A stretch of 53,138 nt of DNA from Nitrospirales bacterium (GCA_029261275.1 JAJDBR010000162.1:1-53138), one strand, 5' to 3'; shown: positions 8,981 to 18,463, numbered from the stretch's first letter. Program-made: numbers and translations. The notes: generated by a model not told the origin, from the sequence alone.

Positions 8981-9499
8981 GTGCGGTCACGATTACATTT
9001 TTTCCTGCTTCTTCTTTTCTGTCTTTCCACTATTAGTCTGTCTTCTACTTCCCTCTGGGCGAGTCCAACCTTTTTGAATCGACAGGTATTCCCTCTTCAA
9101 CTTGGCTTAACAGAAATTGGACAGTTTCATATTAATGACTTAAAGACATTTGAAGTCTGGACGCAATGGAGTAATCCCTCCAATGAGAAGACTGTGGTCC
9201 AAGTCACTTTCACGGTTTTTGATAAGGATTCTGCTGACTCTCAGTTAGGAGAAGATGGGAAAGATGATTCCCTCATGGTCGTGACCGAGACGGTCACGAT
9301 TCCGGAACAGGCGAGTAATTGGGGGAAATACTTTCAACTAACGGCCATTGGGCACAAGCTTAATCAAGGGTCTGATCATTCCGAGGAAGGGGCAGGGTTG
9401 GAACTCTATCTTGATGCGCAAGTCATTTTTGGCAAACATCTCCCGTCGGAGTGTAATTTATTATTTTCTCTAATTCACTTTTCTCTCTTATTGACATAG
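8981..9499 (+). CDS. Small secreted protein, second intact copy
   Basis: The product has 172 residues and opens with GTG at 8981 (GTG CGG TCA CGA), preceded by GGGGAGGTAATCTG, a good ribosome site. The signal peptide is about 25-28 residues (hydrophobic LLLLFCLSTISLSST, cleavage near LWASP). The mature domain matches the 6144 protein: FEVWTQWSNPSNEKTVVQVT, FDKDSADSQLGEDGKDD, IPEQASNWGKYFQLTAIGHK. The last ~18 residues diverge from the other copies (SVQHLYSE is replaced by a longer hydrophobic tail), probably after a frame slip near the end. Function is unknown. Confidence 0.75.
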   Translation: MRSRLHFFLLLLFCLSTISLSSTSLWASPTFLNRQVFPLQLGLTEIGQFHINDLKTFEVWTQWSNPSNEKTVVQVTFTVFDKDSADSQLGEDGKDDSLMVVTETVTIPEQASNWGKYFQLTAIGHKLNQGSDHSEEGAGLELYLDAQVIFGKHLPSECNLLFSLIHFSLLLT

Positions 9500-9591
9500 A
9501 TTCCAAAGTCTCGAATAGTCTAAGCCGGTGTTAACTCATATTCGGGTATTCGAGTTCTCTCTTCTCCGTTACTTTTCCTATTTCAAACCCT

Positions 9592-9965
9592 ATGGTATTA
9601 AATATTCGACGCCTCTCTCCCGTATTGCCCGTATTGAATTTCCAGGAAGCGATTGATTGGTAGGGGCAGGCATTAGTGGTTTTACCTAGTCCCACCAATG
9701 ATCAGGATGAAGATGAAATTGGAGCCTCATGGACTTACGCGCTTCTCGAAAACGGCGAGATAAAAATCCACCTGTGCAAAACCCAACCGAACGACGAAAC
9801 CTTGTCATTACCATCAAACTGCTATGTGTATGTTCATGACGGCACACCCATTTGATCGCCATGAATGCGAATGTGTCCGACTGAACTGAGTTGTCTTGGG
9901 GAAATATGAAATGTTGGCTCCACGATCCCTATGGTAACCGGATCCTCCTGAGTTCACCGACGTGA
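9592..9965 (+). pseudogene. Glyoxalase/VOC-fold gene with stops and frameshifts
   Basis: From the ATG at 9592 the frame reads MVLNIRRLSPVLPVLNFQEA, IDW, then TAG where VOC proteins have Tyr (the family pattern is DWYGQAL). It continues through GEIKIHLCKTQPND and CYVYVHD before further stops. The expected C-terminal motif WLHDPYGNRILLSSPT appears in another frame and ends at 9965. The order of motifs is that of a small bleomycin-resistance/glyoxalase-like protein of ~120 residues. Several independent lesions make this a clear pseudogene. Confidence 0.75.
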
Positions 9966-10013
9966 GTGAGATGTCTGCAGACATGTAACAGGAATATTTT
10001 TTTTGGTTTCTTA

Positions 10014-10961
10014 CTATTCTTTGGTGTAAACCGGTAGAAGGAAGTAGCTGTGGAAATCCTGGCCGGGTCGTTGGCCTTGGACTTCCAGTTCCCAGAATGT
10101 AGCGGGGCGCTCGCTCGGAGTGCTGGTGAGGTGTTTGTCGTCTGGTAGATTCCACAAACAACGAAGTTGCCCTGTCTCATTAACCAGTTCCCCGCGGATC
10201 ATTTGGGTATCGTGATAGATTTGGTAACAGACGACGATTGATTCTCGTTTCCGTCCTCCTTCCCTTTCTCGAATTTCATAGGCTTCCTCGATACACCGAA
10301 GGTCGAATTGCACAGTAATGAGATTTTCCGGTAATCGCTCAACGGTGAGTTGCATTTTTTTACCTAAAAAAAATGGAAAATTCTGAAAGCTGACTCTTCC
10401 GTTTCCAAAGGTGAGATACTGGCCGAAATTTTTAAGGAGGTAGCCCCCAACCCCCAGGACAATAATCACATCAAAAAGCCCAGTGAGAATTTGCCAAAAG
10501 AGCCCGCCAAAATCAGAAACGAAGGCGATCCAATTGAAGGGAGCAAGAAAAACTCCAAAAACAGCTAGTGCCACAACGCTGCCTAGGGATTCTTGGAGTT
10601 TGTTGTCGGTGATGCCTTGGGCCTGCCAGGGATAATCCCAGAGCCATGGGCTGTCACGAAACTGTCGTTTTCCATGCGACATATTCCATAGGCGACGCAA
10701 GCCTTTGGTGCCATGAAGAGTAAGCCATAGCCCACAGGAGGCAAAAAGTCCCCCAATTACACCAATGACCCAGAGCGGGGCATGAATAGACGAATTGGAA
10801 GCATCAATCCACCCCATCCCAAGGGCCAGGATGGGTGAGCCCATTATGAGAAAGGCGACACCACATGCAATGGCTGGCCAGCCATGGAGTGTGGTGCGAC
10901 TTAAGGGCTTGTGCCCGTTCAAGGGGATTCGTTTTGTGTTTGGCTGTGGGGCCGTGGTCAT
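10014..10961 (-). CDS. Multi-pass membrane protein of unknown function
   Basis: The 315-residue protein has four predicted membrane helices: two in the first 85 residues (ending around GGLFASCGLWL) and two around 130-185 (VVALAVFGVFLAPFNWIAFV and TGLFDVIIVLGVGGYLL). The C-terminal ~130 residues are soluble and probably beta-rich (LTVERLPENLITVQFDLRC, YQIYHDTQMIRGEL). The layout resembles DUF3592-type or similar envelope proteins, but I do not recognise a specific family. It is divergent from panE, with ~175 bases between starts. Confidence 0.75.
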   Translation of the reverse strand: MTTAPQPNTKRIPLNGHKPLSRTTLHGWPAIACGVAFLIMGSPILALGMGWIDASNSSIHAPLWVIGVIGGLFASCGLWLTLHGTKGLRRLWNMSHGKRQFRDSPWLWDYPWQAQGITDNKLQESLGSVVALAVFGVFLAPFNWIAFVSDFGGLFWQILTGLFDVIIVLGVGGYLLKNFGQYLTFGNGRVSFQNFPFFLGKKMQLTVERLPENLITVQFDLRCIEEAYEIREREGGRKRESIVVCYQIYHDTQMIRGELVNETGQLRCLWNLPDDKHLTSTPSERPATFWELEVQGQRPGQDFHSYFLLPVYTKE

Positions 10962-11138
10962 CTTCTTAGCCTTGTACCGTCACCAAGTTAGCCGAGGATG
11001 CAGTTTTTTGTCTCTTGTCGGTGCCTCCTCACAATTTATTGATTGTTCCCTCACCACCCTGAGAGAGATAGTGCGCTGGTTTGCCTTTGGGTATACTGTC
11101 TGGCTTGAGGATATTTTTTTTCGGAGGCAAAAGGAGAG

Positions 11139-12506
11139 ATGACGCGAATGAAAGAAATTATGGTAGTAGGGGCTGGGTCGGTTGGGGGGTATTTTGGGGC
11201 GCATTTGGCGCGAACGCATTCGCATGTCTCCTTTGTGTTACGGCCAAAAACTCAAGCTGCCGTGGCCGCAAATGGTTTGCGGATTCGCAGTGCGATTGGG
11301 GACAATTTTACGGTTCATCCGCAGACTTCTTCCAATCCTCAATTTTTGCCGCAACCCGATCTGATTGTTTTGGGTGTGAAAGCCTATGATTTGCCTGAAG
11401 TCATGGATCAGGTTGAACCCATCCTGAAGTCGGATACGACTATTTTGAGCTTACAAAATGGGGTGACAATTGAAGATACGTTGAAGATGCGATTTGGGCG
11501 AGAGCGCGTAGTTGGGGGTGTGGCGTTTATTTATTCTAAAATTGTCGAGCCTGGGGTGATCGACCATTTCAAAAAAGGAATGGTCACGATTGGCGAATTG
11601 ATGGGGTTGGAGACACCGCGTCTGTTCCAGGTTCAAGCTATTTTTAAGGAGGCGGGGATTCCGTGTTTTCTGACTGAAGACATTCGTAAAGCCAAGTGGG
11701 AGAAGATGTGTTGGAATTGTGTGTTTAATCCGCTCACCGTGGTGTTGAATGATTCTGTGGCAAAAGCCTTGGATGCGACTGAATTGCAACCAGTGATCGC
11801 AACCATTGTGCGAGAAGTGGCCGCTGTGGCCATGGCGGCTCACCGAGTCCCCTTGGATGAAGATATGCCCGAGAAGGTAGTGAAATGGTCGCAAGAGCTG
11901 CGAGATATTCATACCTCGATGTATGATGATTGGAAGGCCGGGCGGCCCACGGAAATTGATGAGTTAAATGGCTATATCGTCAAGCGCGGGAAGGAGTTTG
12001 GAGTGCCGACGCCTATGAACGAGATGTTAACCGGCCTCATTAAAGGCATGACCATTCGAGAATCTTCAGATGAGCTGTTTATAGCCGTGGAAGGCGCCAT
12101 TCAGCGTCCCTTACGATTTTCCCGAACGCATCTGAGTAGATTAACGCAGAAGTATCAAATCTCAGATATTGGAACGGTGATGCCAGCTATGCACGGGACC
12201 GGAATTAAAATTCAAGCAATACTTGAGGTCGTGACGCTTCAGGCCGGTGCTGATCATGTGACATTTTTTTCTAACGATGGAAAGTATTCCGCATGTGTCA
12301 CGCTCCAGCAGGCAAGGGAGTTTGGCATTCTAGTGTATGAGCAGGATGGGGGAGTTTTTCCCGTTGAACGAGGAGGCCCGTTTCGACTGGTAACCCCAGG
12401 GCTGGGTGACCTGTGTGCCAATGTGAAGCAAGTGGGCCGCATGGTCTTTTCAAAAGGGTTGGCTTCTGATACCCGACCACCTGAAGCTTGTGCAGAGGAT
12501 CGATAA
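11139..12506 (+). CDS. panE: Ketopantoate reductase (PanE-like) fused to a molybdopterin-oxidoreductase-like C-terminal domain
   Basis: Residues 1-310 form a PanE/ApbA enzyme that reduces 2-dehydropantoate to pantoate with NADPH in coenzyme A synthesis. It shows the Rossmann motif VVGAGSVGGYFGAHLA, the KAYD and SLQNGV segments, the KWEKMCWNCVFNPL helix and the GRPTEIDELNGYIV motif. Residues ~330-455 are extra. LEVVTLQAGADHVTFFSNDG, ILVYEQDGGVFPVERGGPF and RLVTPG resemble the core of sulfite-oxidase-type Mo-pterin-binding domains. The usual Moco Cys lies outside this stretch and is not recognisable. The domain may bind a ligand or be structural. Start could be 11139 or the ATG at 11148; AAGGAG at 11131 suits the latter. 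Confidence 0.85.
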   Translation: MTRMKEIMVVGAGSVGGYFGAHLARTHSHVSFVLRPKTQAAVAANGLRIRSAIGDNFTVHPQTSSNPQFLPQPDLIVLGVKAYDLPEVMDQVEPILKSDTTILSLQNGVTIEDTLKMRFGRERVVGGVAFIYSKIVEPGVIDHFKKGMVTIGELMGLETPRLFQVQAIFKEAGIPCFLTEDIRKAKWEKMCWNCVFNPLTVVLNDSVAKALDATELQPVIATIVREVAAVAMAAHRVPLDEDMPEKVVKWSQELRDIHTSMYDDWKAGRPTEIDELNGYIVKRGKEFGVPTPMNEMLTGLIKGMTIRESSDELFIAVEGAIQRPLRFSRTHLSRLTQKYQISDIGTVMPAMHGTGIKIQAILEVVTLQAGADHVTFFSNDGKYSACVTLQQAREFGILVYEQDGGVFPVERGGPFRLVTPGLGDLCANVKQVGRMVFSKGLASDTRPPEACAEDR

Positions 12507-12747
12507 GCTCAATAGAGTTTTTTTTGTTCCCTCCTCCTATAGCTAATCTTCGATCTCGTTCCCTACTTTTTTTGTCTTGGCCTTTGGGTCATGTTGTGTC
12601 TTTCCCACAATCTCTGTGGTTTCTTGCCAGTAACATGCTATTTTTTCAGGTCTTTTAGTCTGGCTTCCTGATTGCAAGTTTGTCAGATGCGCCGTAAAAT
12701 GACCCCTTATCATTTACTTAAATTAATCTCTGAAAGGATCTATTTGT

Positions 12748-13164
12748 ATGGCAGAGCGAACATTGGCAATTATTAAACCTGACGCAGTAGCGAAACATGC
12801 GATTGGTGATATTACTCGACGGTATGAAGAGGCCGGATTGCATCCAAAGGCCATTCGCATGATGCGTCTATCGAAAGCGAGTGCTGAGGGCTTTTATGCC
12901 GTGCATCGGGAACGCCCATTTTTTAACGATTTGACAACGTATATGTGTTCAGGTCCTGTCGTGGTGTTGGTATTGGAAGGGGTAGATGCGGTGAAAACGA
13001 ATCGGGATCTCATGGGAGCCACAGATCCGAAAAAAGCCGATGCAGGAACGATTCGCGCGGTGCATGGTGCGTCGATTGAAGCGAATGCCGTGCATGGGTC
13101 TGATTCAGTCGACAATGCGCAAATCGAAATTCGCTATTTTTTTTCTGAATCCGAATTTAGCTAG
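12748..13164 (+). CDS. ndk: Nucleoside diphosphate kinase
   Basis: The 138-residue protein is full length for NDK. It carries [10 protein letters not shown] at the N terminus, the VHRERPFF loop, [10 protein letters not shown], the [17 protein letters not shown] segment and [15 protein letters not shown] with the catalytic His. It transfers the gamma-phosphate of ATP to nucleoside diphosphates through a phosphohistidine. GAAAGGAT sits before the ATG. The stop is TAG, showing that amber is used normally here. Confidence 0.96.
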   Translation: MAERTLAIIKPDAVAKHAIGDITRRYEEAGLHPKAIRMMRLSKASAEGFYAVHRERPFFNDLTTYMCSGPVVVLVLEGVDAVKTNRDLMGATDPKKADAGTIRAVHGASIEANAVHGSDSVDNAQIEIRYFFSESEFS

Positions 13165-13180
13165 GAGCGGTTGACGTCGT

Positions 13181-14743
13181 ATGGTGCTGTTATCTTTCAC
13201 GCTTTCAAAATTCTTCCACCGAGCATTTGTGTGTTTGCTGTGTGTTGGGATTCTTGTCTCTTGTGGGCGTACGCGGCCTTCCCAGCCATCTCCTGGGACA
13301 GGCCCGCCTCCCGTTTTCGAAAGTCGGCCAGATCAAGGGAGTCCTCTGGCGGGCCAACAGGCTCAAAATATTCGCCGGATTCATGAACAGCTTTTCCAGA
13401 ATGCTCAAGACCATTTTGACGCGGGTAATTTTCAGGACGCCATTCGAGAATTAACTCGTCTGTTAGCGTTGAAACCTCAAGCTGATCTTGAAAGAGACGG
13501 GCATTGGTGGCTAGGCCAATCATACGATCAGGAAAAGAATTGGAAGTCTGCTCAGCAGGAGTATGGTCTTTTGGCTTCGGCACCAAAGGGCCAACGCTAT
13601 CAATCCAACTCGTCTCAGCGACTAAAAGAAATTCACGGGTTGCTTACGCAAGAGGAGGCGCCTCCCAAGATTACCCAAGCCATTCGATTTGCTTTGAACC
13701 AATTGCCGGGGGCTGATGGATTTGTTCAAGGCATCAATAAAATGAAACAAGATGGCGTCACTACTTTGTTGATTGATCTGGGGTGCCAGAGAACCGTCTT
13801 GCATAATGTCTCATCAATGAGCTCTGAGAGTGCTCCAGAAATTGGGCAACTCCAAGCGCTCTTGCGATCGTATGCTGACCGTAGTCATCGTGCCGGGTTG
13901 TTGTTGTATGTGGGGGTAAATCTTCGCTGTCTGGGTACCTGGGCGCCTTCCGACCACCAGATTTGGCACGACCGAATGTATCAGGTCGACACTGGTCGCC
14001 TTACGTTCACCAAACGGTTTGATCTTTTTCATCCGGCGTATCAGGAATTTCTGACACGTTTTCTGGGGCGGCTTTGTAAAGAAGGTGTTGATGGCTTGGT
14101 ATTTCTAAATGATTATCCTCTCGGACTGTATGAAGGCGTGACTCGAATCGGGCTAAAGCGATTCGAAAAGCAATTTGGCGTGGGCTTGGACCCATCTCAG
14201 GTTTTCTATTTGGGATTTAATCCGCTAGGGACAGCAAAAGGTTCACCAGGATTTGATGATCAGAAAGGGTCGCGTGCCAAGGATTCACGGTTTTGGCGAT
14301 GGGCTGGATGGAAGGCTCGTGAACGTTTGGCGATTCTCGAATCAATTGTTGGACGCCTACGTCCGCCGTATCCCTCGGTTCAATTTGGGCTAGAACTGCA
14401 TCCTCATGGCTTAACGGATCCTGTTGGCGCGTTGGTCGAGTATGCGGAGGATGCCATGGATGCTGCAGGACGCTCGTTCTCGTTTTTCTTTGTGCGGCCA
14501 GAAATTGATCGACAGTCAACATTTACGGAGGAGGCTGTGATTGCAAAATTACGACGCATTTCTACGAAGGCCGTACTTGACCGATTACTTCCGGTCGTTG
14601 ATGATCCACGGCGGGTATGGGTGAGTCTGCCGGCCAAGGGCGGGCAGCGCCTTCGGCCTCAGACAGCAACGACCGATGTGTCTCCTCTGCAAGATTTTCC
14701 TTCAGGAATTGGCGTGGTTCACGATCTCCGTGCGTTTTCGTAA
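13181..14743 (+). CDS. Lipoprotein with TPR-like and PgaB/GHL-type glycosidase-like domains
   Basis: The 520-residue product begins with a lipoprotein signal ending VGILVSCGRTRPS, with the lipidated Cys at about residue 28. Residues ~65-160 contain paired helices (HFDAGNFQDAIRELTRLLAL, WWLGQSYDQEKNWKSAQQEY) typical of tetratricopeptide repeats in outer-membrane assembly proteins. From ~170 on, segments such as GINKMKQDGVTTLLIDLG, RAGLLLYVGVNLRCLGTW, LFHPAYQEFLTRFLG and GVDGLVFLNDYPL resemble the C-terminal (beta/alpha)8 barrel of PgaB and related GHL glycosidases. A role in processing an exopolysaccharide is plausible. It starts 16 bases after ndk. Confidence 0.7.
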   Translation: MVLLSFTLSKFFHRAFVCLLCVGILVSCGRTRPSQPSPGTGPPPVFESRPDQGSPLAGQQAQNIRRIHEQLFQNAQDHFDAGNFQDAIRELTRLLALKPQADLERDGHWWLGQSYDQEKNWKSAQQEYGLLASAPKGQRYQSNSSQRLKEIHGLLTQEEAPPKITQAIRFALNQLPGADGFVQGINKMKQDGVTTLLIDLGCQRTVLHNVSSMSSESAPEIGQLQALLRSYADRSHRAGLLLYVGVNLRCLGTWAPSDHQIWHDRMYQVDTGRLTFTKRFDLFHPAYQEFLTRFLGRLCKEGVDGLVFLNDYPLGLYEGVTRIGLKRFEKQFGVGLDPSQVFYLGFNPLGTAKGSPGFDDQKGSRAKDSRFWRWAGWKARERLAILESIVGRLRPPYPSVQFGLELHPHGLTDPVGALVEYAEDAMDAAGRSFSFFFVRPEIDRQSTFTEEAVIAKLRRISTKAVLDRLLPVVDDPRRVWVSLPAKGGQRLRPQTATTDVSPLQDFPSGIGVVHDLRAFS

Positions 14744-14789
14744 TCATTTCAGAAATGTCATCTGAGCGAATCTTAAAGAGTCCTGGTGT

Positions 14790-14813
14790 CTCATGACGGC
14801 AAGGCCTCATGAG
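14790..14813. other. Short inverted repeat in the gcvH leader
   Basis: CTCATGA at 14790-14796 pairs with TCATGAG at 14807-14813 around a 10-base loop. There is no T-run, so it is not a simple terminator. The leader of gcvH shows no glycine-riboswitch layout. It may be an operator or an mRNA structure of the gcvH-lpdA transcript. Confidence 0.3.
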
Positions 14814-14882
14814 CGATGCTATTGAATGACTAATTGAGGCTCTCTAAAAGGCACATCATGTTTTTGAGAAAAGGGGGTAAGG

Positions 14883-15266
14883 ATGGAACCGCAGGATTTG
14901 CGTTATCACAAAGAACACGAATGGATTCGAGTCGACGGCAACAAGGTGACCTTAGGGATCAGTAACTTTGCCCAAGATGCCCTGGGTGATGTGGTCTTTA
15001 TTGACCTTCCTGAAGTCGGAGCCAATCTTGCGGCAGAGGCTGAGCTTGGCGAAGTAGAGTCGACAAAAGCCACGTCCACTATTTATTCGCCAGTGACAGG
15101 GTCCGTCGTACAGGTGAATCAGGAATTAGAAGAGCATCCTGAATTTCTGAATCAAGATCCGTATGGTCGTGGATGGATCGCCGTGTTGGAGTTATCTAAC
15201 CCTTCCGAAGTTGATTCACTGATGACCGCTGAGCAGTATGACGCCTTTTTGACATCTGAAGCGTAA
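14883..15266 (+). CDS. gcvH: Glycine cleavage system H protein
   Basis: The 127-residue protein matches GcvH throughout: LRYHKEHEWIRVDGNKVTLG, DALGDVVFIDLPEVG, and the lipoylation site in GEVESTKATSTIYSPVTG (the Lys of ESTKA). It carries the aminomethyl intermediate between the P and T proteins, or serves as lipoyl donor in lipoate relay pathways. GGGGGTAAGG lies upstream. Its stop overlaps the start of lpdA (TAATG), so the carrier and its reoxidising dehydrogenase are made together. P and T genes are not in this window. Confidence 0.96.
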   Translation: MEPQDLRYHKEHEWIRVDGNKVTLGISNFAQDALGDVVFIDLPEVGANLAAEAELGEVESTKATSTIYSPVTGSVVQVNQELEEHPEFLNQDPYGRGWIAVLELSNPSEVDSLMTAEQYDAFLTSEA

Positions 15267-16669
15267 TGTCTTCTCCCAAACGCATGATCATTATTGGTGC
15301 AGGGCCTGGTGGGTATGTCGCCGCTATTCGTGCTGCACAATTGGGTGCACAGGTGACGGTTGTCGAAGAGCAAGCTGTGGGTGGGGTCTGTCTCAATTGG
15401 GGATGCATCCCGAGTAAAACCTTGTTGAATCTTGTCGATCTTGGCGAACGGGCTCGGCATGCTGAAGCCTGGGGGTTAACCGTGGAAGGTCCAATTGGGT
15501 TTGATCTCAAGCGAATGATTTCCCGAAAGAATGAAGTAGTAGCGTCTTTGGTCAAAGGTATTGCTACGTTATTCAAACAATGGAAAATTCAGCATGTGGC
15601 TGGCAGAGGAGAGTTAGTTAGTGATCGACAGGTTCTGGTCACCCATGTTGATGGCGCCACCAACCTCTTAGAGAGCGAAGCTATTGTGGTTGCCACCGGT
15701 TCTTCTTGGCCACAATTACCGCAATTTCCAATTGATGGCCATACCGTCCTTTCGAGCAAGGAGGCTCTAGATCTTACAGACATTCCTCGGAGTATCATTA
15801 TTGTTGGTGGGGGAGTTGAAGGTTGTGAGTTTGCCTGTCTCTTCAGCGGGCTGGGGAGTCAGGTGACGCTGGTTGAGATGCTGCCGACATTGCTGTCTAT
15901 GGAAGATGACGATACAGTGGCCATCCTGACACGTGAATTTAAAAAACGGAAAATCCAGTTAGCTCTGAATACGACCATCCAAGATTGGCAATCCACCGCC
16001 GGGAGAATCCATGCGACACTTAGTTCGGGACAGGCGGTTGTTGCAGAGAAAATGCTCATTTCTGTCGGGCGCCGTATGAATTCTCCTGGGCTGGGCTTGG
16101 AGACAGTTGGTGTACAAACTGGAAGCCGTGAAGAAATTTTGGTCGATGACCATATGGAAACCTCGGTTCCGGGCGTCTATGCTGTTGGCGATGTAACAGG
16201 GAAATCTATGTTGGCGCATGTGGCCTCGGCCCAAGGGAAAGTGGCCGCCGCCAATGCGATGGGGATCACTCAGTCGATCAACTATGAGGTCATACCTGCG
16301 GGGATTTTTACCCTTCCCGAGATTGGACGCGTGGGGTTGACGGAAAAACAAGCGAGTGAGCAGGGATTCCAACCCACGGTTGGGCGGTTTCGCTATGGAG
16401 GTCTTGGAAAAGCGCAAGCTGTAGGAGAAACAACCGGTCAGTTTAAAATTATTGCCGATGAACAATCAAAAAAAATAATCGGAGTCCATATAATTGGTGC
16501 ACATGCGGCTGATCTCATTCACGAAGGTGCATTGGCTATGCAAGGTGGGTTAACCGTGCAGGATGTGGCTCATATGATTCACGCCCACCCGACGTTATCA
16601 GAAGGGCTCATGGAGGCAGCGGAAGATATAGATGGTCTGGCCATTCATCAAGCACGAAAACGAACATAA
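15266..16669 (+). CDS. lpdA: Dihydrolipoyl dehydrogenase
   Basis: The 467-residue flavoprotein reoxidises dihydrolipoyl groups with NAD+. It has an FAD-binding GAGPGGYVAAIRAAQLGA, the redox-active disulfide GGVCLNWGCIPSKTLL, an NAD-binding GGGVEGCEFACLFSGLG, the second FAD motif VPGVYAVGDVTG, and the dimerisation-domain catalytic HAHPTLSEGLMEA. Coupled by a one-base overlap to gcvH, its most likely partner is the lipoylated H protein, although it could also serve a 2-oxoacid complex. Confidence 0.96.
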   Translation: MSSPKRMIIIGAGPGGYVAAIRAAQLGAQVTVVEEQAVGGVCLNWGCIPSKTLLNLVDLGERARHAEAWGLTVEGPIGFDLKRMISRKNEVVASLVKGIATLFKQWKIQHVAGRGELVSDRQVLVTHVDGATNLLESEAIVVATGSSWPQLPQFPIDGHTVLSSKEALDLTDIPRSIIIVGGGVEGCEFACLFSGLGSQVTLVEMLPTLLSMEDDDTVAILTREFKKRKIQLALNTTIQDWQSTAGRIHATLSSGQAVVAEKMLISVGRRMNSPGLGLETVGVQTGSREEILVDDHMETSVPGVYAVGDVTGKSMLAHVASAQGKVAAANAMGITQSINYEVIPAGIFTLPEIGRVGLTEKQASEQGFQPTVGRFRYGGLGKAQAVGETTGQFKIIADEQSKKIIGVHIIGAHAADLIHEGALAMQGGLTVQDVAHMIHAHPTLSEGLMEAAEDIDGLAIHQARKRT

Positions 16670-16699
16670 TCTTATTTTGGTAAAAGAAAAGCATGGGTC

Positions 16700-17197
16700 A
16701 TGACAGGTAGGAATACTTATTTGAGGCAATGGTCTTGGGGGAAGTCTCTGCTTTTGAAAAGCGGCGTTTTGGGGATGGGTATAGCAGCCGTGTTGTGGGC
16801 AGATTGGCCCCAATCCCATAATCGTCACCATGATCTTTTAACGCCTGTGGTTCACCAATCGACGGTGACTCACTCATCTCCTTATTCGTCGACCCAGGCC
16901 GCGAGTACATCCACCATTGCTCCTTTACAACTAAGCGGAGAAGGCGAAGCGAAAAGCCTTCAAACTGTCGGAACAACATTCTTGGTTGATCTTAATCTGG
17001 CTTCTCGGATGGAATTGGAAACGCTTCCTGGCATTGGCGTCATATTAGCGGATCGCATTCTGTCCTATCGAACCCTTCATGGGGACTTTCAGCAATTTGA
17101 TGATTTAGTAAAGGTTTCGGGTATTGGTAGGAAACGACTCCAACGACTAGAGCCGTTTGTTACAATCCAACCAAGAGTTAAAGAGAGAGTAAGTTAA
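16700..17197 (+). CDS. ComEA-like helix-hairpin-helix DNA-binding protein
   Basis: The 165-residue protein has a hydrophobic N-terminal anchor (LLLKSGVLGMGIAAVLW), a Ser/Thr-rich linker, and a C-terminal HhH pair: VDLNLASRMELETLPGIGVI, LADRILSYRT, then VSGIGRKRLQRLEPF. This architecture matches ComEA proteins that bind double-stranded DNA outside the cytoplasmic membrane during uptake. No other competence genes are in the window. The first GTG/ATG choices are uncertain because of weak ribosome sites. Confidence 0.8.
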   Translation: MTGRNTYLRQWSWGKSLLLKSGVLGMGIAAVLWADWPQSHNRHHDLLTPVVHQSTVTHSSPYSSTQAASTSTIAPLQLSGEGEAKSLQTVGTTFLVDLNLASRMELETLPGIGVILADRILSYRTLHGDFQQFDDLVKVSGIGRKRLQRLEPFVTIQPRVKERVS

Positions 17198-17236
17198 TTC
17201 AGCGAATCAATTTCCCCAATTTCCCCGAAAGTTATT

Positions 17237-18463
17237 ATGGCCATTTCAGAACTTGAACGACAATTAGATCTCATTCTTCGGGGAACGGTGGAAGTGCTTC
17301 AGCTCGATGAGCTGAAAGCTAAGTTGGCTGAGTCATTGAGGGAGCAACGTCCTCTCAAAATTAAGGCAGGATTTGATCCAACCGCTCCAGATCTTCATTT
17401 AGGCCATACCGTCCTCATTCAAAAGCTGAAGCATTTCCAGGATTTAGGCCATCAGGTCATTTTTCTGATCGGTGATTTTACGGGGATGATCGGAGACCCT
17501 AGCGGTGTATCCGAAACGCGCAGGGCCCTGACGAAAGAACAAGTGCTAGCAAACGCTAAGACGTATGAGCAGCAAATTTTCAAGTCGTTAAATCCTGAAA
17601 AGACACGAATTGAATTTAATAGTCGTTGGATGAGTGCGATGCCAACAGAAACCATGGTGGAAATCTGTTCGCATTATAGTGTCGCGCGGATGCTGGAACG
17701 CGATGACTTTTCTAAACGTTATCGCGATCAAAAGCCCATTAGTATTCATGAGTTTCTATATCCCCTCGTGCAAGGCTACGATTCGGTGGCATTGGAAGCG
17801 GACGTGGAGTTGGGAGGGACTGATCAAAAATTCAATCTATTAGTTGGTCGAGATTTGCAGCGTGATTATGGCCAAAAGCCTCAAGTCGTTCTGACGATGC
17901 CACTATTGGAGGGGACCGATGGTGTGAGGAAAATGAGCAAGAGTTTCGGGAACGTCATAGCGTTAGAAGATCCTCCAGCAGATATGTTTGGGAAATTAAT
18001 GTCCATCAGTGATGACCTCATGATGCGGTATTATGAATTGCTGACTGTTTCCAACTTAGAGGACGTGAAGCAGCAGCATCCTATGGAAGCCAAGAAAATA
18101 TTGGCCGAACAGCTCGTACGGCAATATCATGGAGACGCTGGGGCAGAGGAGTCCAAGGCGGATTTTCAACAACGTTTTCAAAGACGGGATTTCCCAGATG
18201 AGCCAGATGCTCATATCCGGCTCAAGCCAACAGATTTTATGGACCCAAAAGACCCCTCGTTGTCGCTCGTCGATATTTTAATAAAGACCGGGTTAGTGCC
18301 GAGCAAAGGGGAAGCCCGCCGTCTTATCTCTCAGAAAGCCATTCAAGTTGATGGAGAGAAAATGGATGACATCAATGGGGTACTGAACTTTAAGCCAGAA
18401 CAAAAATTTTCCATGAAAATTGGAAAACGCAAATTTGCGATTATTGAAATGGCGGGTCACTAA
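17237..18463 (+). CDS. tyrS: Tyrosyl-tRNA synthetase
   Basis: The 408-residue class I enzyme belongs to the longer TyrZ-like bacterial type. It has the HIGH-type motif ([10 protein letters not shown]), the tyrosine-pocket [20 protein letters not shown], the KMSKS loop and a C-terminal S4 RNA-binding domain ([20 protein letters not shown]). It charges tRNA-Tyr. The ATG follows a short A/T-rich gap after the ComEA-like gene. A tRNA-Gly gene lies 80 bases downstream. Confidence 0.96.
   Translation: MAISELERQLDLILRGTVEVLQLDELKAKLAESLREQRPLKIKAGFDPTAPDLHLGHTVLIQKLKHFQDLGHQVIFLIGDFTGMIGDPSGVSETRRALTKEQVLANAKTYEQQIFKSLNPEKTRIEFNSRWMSAMPTETMVEICSHYSVARMLERDDFSKRYRDQKPISIHEFLYPLVQGYDSVALEADVELGGTDQKFNLLVGRDLQRDYGQKPQVVLTMPLLEGTDGVRKMSKSFGNVIALEDPPADMFGKLMSISDDLMMRYYELLTVSNLEDVKQQHPMEAKKILAEQLVRQYHGDAGAEESKADFQQRFQRRDFPDEPDAHIRLKPTDFMDPKDPSLSLVDILIKTGLVPSKGEARRLISQKAIQVDGEKMDDINGVLNFKPEQKFSMKIGKRKFAIIEMAGH

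Noticed and set aside
571-9965. Several in-frame TAG codons in gene-like sequence, suggesting amber recoding
   Set aside because: The same genes also carry TGA stops, deletions and frameshifts, and TAG ends intact genes such as ndk and the MotB-like gene. Ordinary decay explains it.
14744-14882. Glycine riboswitch before gcvH
   Set aside because: The leader is short and shows only one small hairpin, not the conserved tandem glycine aptamer.
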